A stretch of DNA of 64,000 nucleotides. Source: Oikopleura dioica. Its lineage: Eukaryota > Chordata > Appendicularia > Copelata > Oikopleuridae. The notes under the pieces are model-generated. The model made no database searches and was not told the origin of the DNA. It was given only the letters and a program-made list of their open reading frames with translations. This document shows positions 57,402 to 64,000 of this stretch, piece by piece. The number at the start of each line of letters is the position of its first letter. Positions within the stretch are counted from its first letter, which is position 1. The position numbers and the translations under genes are program-made. Location of the stretch: NCBI GenBank assembly GCA_907165135.1, contig OU015569.1:11036501-11100500 (forward strand), written 5' to 3'.

Positions 57402-58334
57402 CTACGTAACGGGTCCACCAAATTTTAATTCAAACATGGAAGTCCATTTTAGTCGCTAATTTTTATTGAATATTGACTCTTTCATAAATCAAAAAGAGCT
57501 AAACTGGACAAAAGAGAGGAAAGAAGAAAATAGAAATAACTGTTGAACAAAGCGATTTCGAAAAAGTTCATTTATGAAATTAGATTTTTACGGCTTTTCT
57601 CTCAAATTTAACAGAGTGACACCCGGAATTTTTCTTTAAGAAATTTTATTTACAGTTCAATTTTTAATTTGGGCTTTTGAAAAACTAAATTAAGGCGAAA
57701 ATCAAATGTTAGATAAATAAAATAAGGGTGTTTCTGTTAAAATTCAACGATAAAATACTCTTTTTATCAGCGCTAGAAAAACTGCTGGACCCGATTCCTG
57801 TGGCCTTTGCTTGCCATGCCATTTATCCTATTTTGATCGTGCTGAATTCGCGTTTTCTTTTCTCCTTCGTTGTTTATTCCGCGTTATTTTTTCTGCGTTA
57901 TTCTTGGTCTCTATCTCTCTCCAGAGTTTTCTTGGCGGCTCTTGAGGGGTTGATGTCGTTGGTGCACAAATACTCTGGCTCCCCTGGGGCTCGTAAATTT
58001 TCGCTTTTGTGAAATCAAGAGTTTTTTCGCGTTTTTAAAAAAGGGGCTTTTGGTAGAGCGGCTCGAGTGATCGCCCAATGGCCGCCCGACCGATTCAATC
58101 GACTCCCGAAGGATGACGTCATCTTACTCCACCACCACTCGCCCGCCGAATCATACATTTAATCCAACACGCCACGCTTCTTAACTCATTATGATTAATT
58201 GCTTTACGACGGGAATCATTTACGATAATGATCGCTATTTATGGGCTAACAGACAACTTGCATCTCGCACGCTCCGATTTGTCAACAACAACTAAAAGCT
58301 ATCTTGAAATTGAAAAAGGCAAGATGAGTCAGAC
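57402..58334. other. Region 5' of Spire, no gene resolved
   Basis: It should contain the missing first Spire exon and promoter. A diverged ACACCC/AATAAGGGTGT inverted-repeat element spans about 57615-57732. A plus-strand frame at 57728-58012 is hydrophobic by composition and without family signals. Confidence 0.35.
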
Positions 58335-58447
58335 GACGATTAAGGCAGCCCATGCAACGTTTTAGCGACGACTAAAGCAGTCCGATGCAACGTTTTAACG
58401 ACGATTAAGGCAGCCGATGCAACGTTTTAACGACGATTAAGGCAGTC
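58335..58447. repeat. 32-bp tandem repeat, about 3.5 copies
   Basis: The unit contains GACGATTAAGGCAGCCGATG followed by CAACGTTTTAAC. Copies differ at a few positions (AGCGACGACTAAAGCAGTCC in one). Confidence 0.85.
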
Positions 58448-58581
58448 ACCTATTTTAATGATGTTTTTACCTAATACACAACACAAATAATGATTAAATT
58501 CATAAAAAATTTTGAACTAGACGAGTTTGAAATAAAATATAAAATTCAAAATATTCCAATGAATTTTGTTGGTAAATAACC

Positions 58582-58753
58582 CTGCGCTCGGCAACCTGTG
58601 TAGAAAACCTGAGTCAGGGTCCTGAAAGTGCTAAAGTAAATAAAGTGCGAAGCCGCTAAATGCGGCTTAGTTTTTAAAAAGCCGCGATGCGGCTTTTACT
58701 TTGAAACTTTTAGTACCCTGACTCAGGTTTTCGACACAGGTTCCCGAGCTCAG
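58582..58753. mobile_element. Foldback element, CTGGGCTCGGCAACC family
   Basis: It starts CTGCGCTCGGCAACCTGTGT and ends in inverted orientation (GACACAGGTTCCCGAGCTCAG). The interior carries smaller hairpins of the form AAGCCGC...GCGGCTT. 172 bp, non-coding. Confidence 0.75.
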
Positions 58754-60509
58754 GATAGCTCTTTGTGGAAGAGTCTTCACAAAGAAAGCTATTCAGGATG
58801 CTCAAGTAAAATCGCTTATGCCAGCAGTAGCTTCAAACATTCCATAATCCGCGAACCGCAGATCAAACATATTTTAAGTCTCGGGCACGCGCCTAAAGAG
58901 CCTCTTACGTGCCTTGGAGTGCACTGTGCCCGAGGCATTAAAATGCTTTTGAAAAACGGCGGGGCAAGAGTGTCTCTCGGTATGCCAAGTGTGTGTGTGT
59001 GTGCCCGAATCCTTTTCCCACGATGCAAATGAAAAATGAAAGAATCGAATTTAATTGTTGAGTTCAACTTTTTTATTTTTCGAATTGGAAAATTTTCAAA
59101 AGGAAGATTTTTTTTGAACAGTTTTTGGAATTGTTAGTAAAGAATGAATTTCAAAGAAATGATGAATTGTTAGTTTTGATCAAAGAAAAGTGATTTCAGA
59201 AAAAATGATGAAATGAAATAATAATTTTACGATTTACGAAAAATTGAATAATCGGATGGATCATTTTTTATGTTTTTGGAGGGAGATGAGACGAGATAAT
59301 ATGATGAATTGGAAAGTGAGGAATCAAAAATGAAGTTTTGCGGCGGTGGGTTAATCGAAACTCCGACGATTCGGTCGATCTTTGGAATGGAAGTTGTGAA
59401 TGGATCCCCTTCAGAAAACGGCAGAAATAAGGATCTACCCGACGATAAATGAGTTTGATCGGATAGATCCTCAAAGTCGTCGAAAATGGATGATCGAGGC
59501 TATTTTTTGATATTTACAGAATAAATAGCCGCGAAAAGATAATTCTCAAAAGAAAACAGGCTCTTATTGAAGAGATGATTTTTACAAAATTTGAATTCTA
59601 AGAGAAAAATTATCATTTTCACGATTTCTAGCGTTTTTCGAAGAGGGAAGTTGAAATATGAACAGTGGCGGGAAACGGCGTTTTTTTGCTTTTTTAGTTT
59701 TTTTAGAAAAATAGACTTCGTATAAAAATAGTTTTGTTTTTTTGTTTGAACTTGTTTTCGACTTGTTGCCACTAAAACTGTAGCTCGACTCAATCGTGAG
59801 GAGCTACAGTAGAGTTCGTGGACTTTACTTGTATAAAAATAGGCTCTGGGTATAAAAAGGTTTGAAGTTGTATAAAAATAGAAGATTTCGTATAAAAATA
59901 TAGTTTTTTTTTTCTGGAAGTTCGCGATTCCAACGCTTTGCTTGTTATCTCTTCTAGCGGCGACTCTAGAATCTGGTTAGATTTATGCTTTTTTGTTGGT
60001 TAGGATTAGGGTTTGGATAGAGGTACTCTTCCTTGATTTCAGTCATGTTTTAGGGCTTACCTTGTTAAGTAAATGCTTGTGCTGGCATTACTGTTGACAG
60101 TAAACAGCTACTGAGCACGCTACTGTACCAAGAACGAGCTGTTACAGTAACTGTACTCAGTAGCTATTCGCGTTGGAAGGCGACTTCATTTATCTTTTAG
60201 CAGGTTGGCTGTTCATTTTTTTGCTCCGGGAAGAACAAGCTGGTCCCGTTTTTGGATCTTTTCGCTATCTCATGTTCGAATTTAATGGTGCCTGGCGGAA
60301 GGGAAATTCGCAAATTTATAATTGCTCGTGGGGGGCGCTCGGGCGTCGCCGTCGCCACAACAAAACGCGCCGCGGGCACCAACTCGCACGCCGTCGCCTT
60401 GACACCTCCAAGCAACAACTTCAGTTTTCCACTGATGAGCTTGTTTAGACAACAGTGAAGAGGCAACAGATCAGTACGTTACTGATTCTTCTTTGAGGGG
60501 AGCGGTGGT
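58754..60509. other. Repeat-rich intergenic sequence, no gene seen
   Basis: AT-rich. Five TATAAAAA strings lie between 59717 and 59911. Short ACTGTAGC-type motifs recur around 59780-60160. No exon was recognised on either strand. Confidence 0.4.
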
Positions 60510-60753
60510 CTGGGCTCGGCAACCTGAGTAGAAAACCTGAGTCAGGGTCTGAAGAGCAAAAATGAAAAGCCGCTTAGCGGCTTTTTTTGAAACGAAGCCG
60601 CAAAGCGGCTTCGCAAGATTATTATTCCATCTTATATTTAAATTCTGGCGAAGCCGCTTTGCGGCTTCGTTTCTAAAAAAGCCGCTACGCGGCTTTTCAT
60701 CTTTGCTCTTTCAGACCCTGACTCAGGTTTTCTACTCAGGTTGCCGAGTCCAG
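60510..60753. mobile_element. hAT-like non-autonomous element with perfect 8-bp target duplication
   Basis: It is flanked by GCGGTGGT on both sides (60502-60509 and 60754-60761). The terminus CTGGGCTCGGCAACCTGAGT (continuing AGAAAACC) is mirrored at the right end. Interior arms contain repeated AAGCCGC/GCGGCTT hairpins. 244 bp, non-coding. The 8-bp target duplication is the hAT superfamily size. Confidence 0.85.
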
Positions 60754-60761
60754 GCGGTGGT

Positions 60762-63137
60762 TGTTCATTGAGTCGTCAAAAATGAAGTTCTAGGCTTATG
60801 AAAAATCTTTAACAAATAACCGTTTCGGCCTTACGGCTATTACTGTAATGATAAAGTTCTCTTGAAAAAATAAGGAAGATTGACTTTGAGAAAAAAAGTC
60901 AGCATGAAAATCGTGATCCTTGAGTTCTTGAAGAGCAGTATCAGTTCCGTTCGTGGAAAAAAGAGCAAACTGATAAGAGATGAAGAAAAAGAGAAGCAGA
61001 GCTTGGCCTGGCCGGTTATCAATCCTGTGTGTGTGTGTTTGTGGGGTGGTTGTTTCACTCAAGTGTTTGCATTCGTTGGAGCGGCGAAGAAAAGAACTTC
61101 GCTCCTTCCACCAGCTTGGGGAAACTATTCTTCGTCAGGACAACAATGCCAGCCCGGGCGCATACAGCTCTTTGGACAAAAAAGAAATCGCCCTTGAAGT
61201 ACCGACTCAATGAGTAGCTCCAGTTTCCGCAGTGAAAGAATACGCCGCACTAAACTAGCACGAACTTAATAGCACTGCTATTGTCTCCTCATTCCAGCTT
61301 CGAAAATCAAAAACTGAAAACGAAAAGCTCAACAAAAAACTCGATAAATCAAGTTTTCATAGTATTGAAATACGTATTCATCTTCAAAATCGACATTTCA
61401 AGAACAAGGTTGTACAAAAGTCGAACATTTTAGGGTTCCATTTTCAAGTATTTATCGACATTTTAGGAAGACTTTTGACCGTGATTGGTCAATGTTTTCA
61501 GAGATAGCGGCTAACCCTAACCCTAAATAAAAGCCTCTGATTTTGTAAAAGACCTTTGACTTGTGCATTGCGAAATCGATACAAATCGTCACAACGGATC
61601 AGTTCTGTATTTCATGCCATAATTCAAAATCACAGGCACCTCGGCGAATATTTGCCAAAGTTATTCGCACACTTTCTGACAGCCCGAGCAGCTGCGCAAC
61701 GGATCAAAATCTCCCTAATCAACTCCAGTCAAGCACGGTATTTCGCCGGTCTAATTGCCGCTAACAATCCTTTTTGGCACAGATCTGAGACCAGCAAATC
61801 TGACGCTTTCAATTACACTAATTTCAAGCGATGAGTCCTTCCTCGAAGTTTGAAATTTGTATATTTCGTCTACCGCTCGAAAATCGAAAAAGCACGAAGC
61901 ATGTCCAAAATTCTAGGCCTCGGAAAGCAGCTGCCAGTTGGATGCTGGCTCCGATTCGTAGCGCGAGCTTGATAAACGCTGATACAGTGGACGCTTGGCA
62001 AACGCACCCGTTTTCCTCATGTTTGAGCTCTTTCCGAGACTCTTTGTCCGTTTTTTCGAGCACACACGGGGCTCTTGTTTAAATTCTCAATTATTACAGC
62101 GACGGAACATTCCCACAGCAAAAATACGAAAAGCCAACTAAAATCGAGTCCTTTCAAAGATGAGCAAAATCGGCATTTTGTCTGAAATGACGACTTTCAA
62201 GCACTAGAAATACATAATTTAACTTCAATTTAGTTAATATGCTTCTCTGAATCAAGGTAGCCGAAAAAGATATCCAATTCAGGGATGCGTACAAAAACCA
62301 TAACTGCGGATTTATTTTGACTTATTTAAATTGAAGTATGATTATCAACAATTTGACTTTAAAATGAAACCATAATCATATGGATCTCATATTGGTGTGC
62401 CGCAACGGTACGTCATTCAAACCTACTAAATCCTAACGATAAAAAACTAGAATTTTTCGGTCAATAAAGAACGCGAAATTTTCAAGGAAGGTACTTTCGA
62501 TTTCATCCGCTGGATTAGGAATACGTCAAGACTGAAAGACACTTGTTGGTCAGTTCCTACAGCCATAGCTGTTACCATAACAATTCAGTAAGTTGAGGCG
62601 GGCGTGGCACTTTTTGGCAGGAGCCAGTTTTCGTTGCTTTTCAGAATGGTCGCTGTTTGCGCACGGAAGTCGCCAGGACCGATAACGAAAACCGCTAAAG
62701 GCCCCTTCTTTTAAATTTTGAGAAACCAAAAACCAAATCCTAACAACACGCGCGCTCGAGCTTGTTTGAAACACTAATTCGCTGGTCCAAAGGTCCAAAG
62801 ACTACTGTTACAAAATCGACGCCCTGCTAGGCGCACTCGTCGAAATAAATCGAAAACAATGGAAGTTCGGAAGCGCCCAATCGAGTAATAAACTTAGTGG
62901 GACGTCAATTAGTAGGATACAAACAACTCAACACAGCTACTGTATTAAGGGGGTAGACATCCTAAAGTTGATTTTCTAACAGAGATTTCTCTGAGATATC
63001 ATAACTTTAGTGGGAACTAAAAAAATCCCTCGACTTGGGATTGAACGATGAAGACCATAAATTTATTCAAAATTTTAAAAACAACACGAATCGGAGACGG
63101 GGATCATTGATAAAATGTCGCTTTTCAGCAAAAAAGC
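60762..63137. other. Intergenic sequence, no gene seen
   Basis: No exon with family signals on either strand. It contains a GTGTGTGTGT run at about 61025, a two-copy CCCTAA patch at 61512-61526 and an ATTAAGGGGGTAGACA string at 62946 resembling an ACACCCTTATT element end. Confidence 0.4.
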
Positions 63138-63145
63138 ATTCCTAC

Positions 63146-63523
63146 CAGAGCTGGAAAAAGTATACTTCCCCCGCACTTCAAAAATCTGCAGGGCGCCCTT
63201 CATTCTTGAAGGGCGGTGAAGTACGAAATGGCTCTGAAGTATACTTCACGCGCTGAGGTATACTTCCGCTATCGGTTCTTATCGAAAACTTTAGCTGCCA
63301 CTTCATCTGTCACAATCAGCGTGATTTAAATTATGGCGCCTGAGAGCCAATAAGCGCAAACTTTGAAAAATTCTGGCGGATGGATTCTGATGGCCGACAG
63401 AACCAAGTTGAAGTAGAGTGAAGGGCGGAAGTACACTTCACGCCCTTCAACGCCCTGAAGTATACTTCACGAAGTATACTTCATTCTGAAGGGCGAGTGA
63501 AGTATACTTTTTTACCAACTCTG
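63146..63523. mobile_element. hAT-like non-autonomous element with perfect 8-bp target duplication
   Basis: It is flanked by ATTCCTAC at 63138-63145 and 63524-63531. The left terminus CAGAGCTGGAAAAAGTATAC and the inverted right terminus CAGAGTTGGTAAAAAAGTAT match closely; CAGAG.TGG.AAAA is typical of hAT ends. The interior has several copies of the palindrome GAAGTATACTTC and of GAAGGGCG. 378 bp, no transposase. Confidence 0.88.
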
Positions 63524-63829
63524 ATTCCTACAACGATACTAGTGATTATCCCGGATTATCATGCAAGTCTTGTATCAGAGATTTCGGAAAACAAGCTTTG
63601 TTCGCGACTATTGCATCCCTCATGTTATCTCTGGAAAATCTTCTTTGCTATGAAGACACTGAAACTCGATTTTAATTAATTAAGCATACATGTATTTAAA
63701 TTCGACTGAAATTCAAGAAAGATGAAAGTGTTTTTGGACAGGTCAATGTTTTTTTGTTGTTGTCAGGGGAGAAACACGATGCTTGGGCTGAATAAAGGTT
63801 CTGAAAACCCAGACAGCTTGAACTTGGAG

Positions 63830-64000
63830 TTAGGTCGATTTTCGCGCGTTTTCGCCGGCGACGATCGCGGAAACGGCTTTCTTCGAAGGGTCAGCGTTGG
63901 CAGCTTGCTTTTGCCCTTGCTCGGCCTTTGTTCGGTGCTTGCCTGAATTATTTTATTAATCGCTAGAATTATACAAAGCAGCAGTTACCTCCGCAGCCTC
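63830..64000 (-). CDS. C-terminal end of a gene that continues past the right edge
   Basis: Two exon pieces on the minus strand: 63989 to beyond 64000, and 63830-63942. The last exon reads KHRTKAEQGQKQAANADPSK, then KAVSAIVAGENARKST and stop. The GT-AG intron is 46 nt. The Lys/Ala/Gln-rich tail gives no family. Confidence 0.55.

Noticed and set aside
57020-57409. Plus-strand ORF of 129 codons
   Set aside because: Antisense shadow of the Spire KIND exon.

Overview
The window looks like nuclear DNA of a larvacean (appendicularian) tunicate. Every well-resolved gene has an animal homologue (IFT172, PINCH, RIM-binding protein, Spire, a Tbx2/3-type T-box factor, an executioner caspase). Genes are tightly packed, many introns are about 40-75 nt, and at least 13 introns must start with GA rather than GT for the protein to read through. 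GA-AG introns are a known larvacean trait. The species is not identifiable from the sequence. Every exon junction below was placed by hand from reading frame, splice signals and protein-family match; lengths are those of the resulting models.

Layout. 1-3.4 kb: the 5' end of a CortBP2/FILIP-type coiled-coil gene (minus), divergent from a small secreted-protein gene. 3.6-15.6 kb: a complete IFT172 gene (minus, eight exons). One of its introns contains a whole PINCH/LIMS gene on the opposite strand, and its first intron holds a 1.77-kb array of a 56-bp satellite. 15.8-18.3 kb: a small mitochondrial-type membrane protein (minus) and the cis-prenyltransferase DHDDS (plus). 18.8-19.6 kb: the 3' part of a von Willebrand A-domain gene (minus). 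20.0-25.6 kb: RIM-binding protein (plus), ending 47 bp from the 3' end of a caspase gene (minus). 27.3-32.4 kb: an acidic small protein, a zona pellucida (ZP) domain protein and a kinase-like protein of unusual architecture (all plus). 35.1-37.5 kb: Tbx2/3 (minus). 37.5-52.3 kb: gene-poor and rich in foldback and dispersed repeats. 52.3-54.1 kb: two adjacent small secreted-protein genes (plus). 54.3-57.4 kb: Spire (minus). 57.4-63.8 kb: repeat-rich intergenic DNA, including two non-autonomous elements with perfect 8-bp target duplications (hAT-like). 63.8-64 kb: the last exon of a minus-strand gene that leaves the window.

The genes do not form one pathway. IFT172 acts in cilia, PINCH in integrin adhesion, RIM-BP at the presynaptic active zone, Spire in actin nucleation, DHDDS in dolichol synthesis, and Tbx2/3 in developmental transcription. 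The most notable shared feature is structural: most GA-AG introns carry short inverted repeats just inside their ends, as if derived from small DNA transposons, and they lie in unrelated genes next to GT-AG introns.

Two apparent frame breaks (IFT172 codon ~17, Spire linker) fall at or beside homopolymer runs, so single-base assembly errors are possible.
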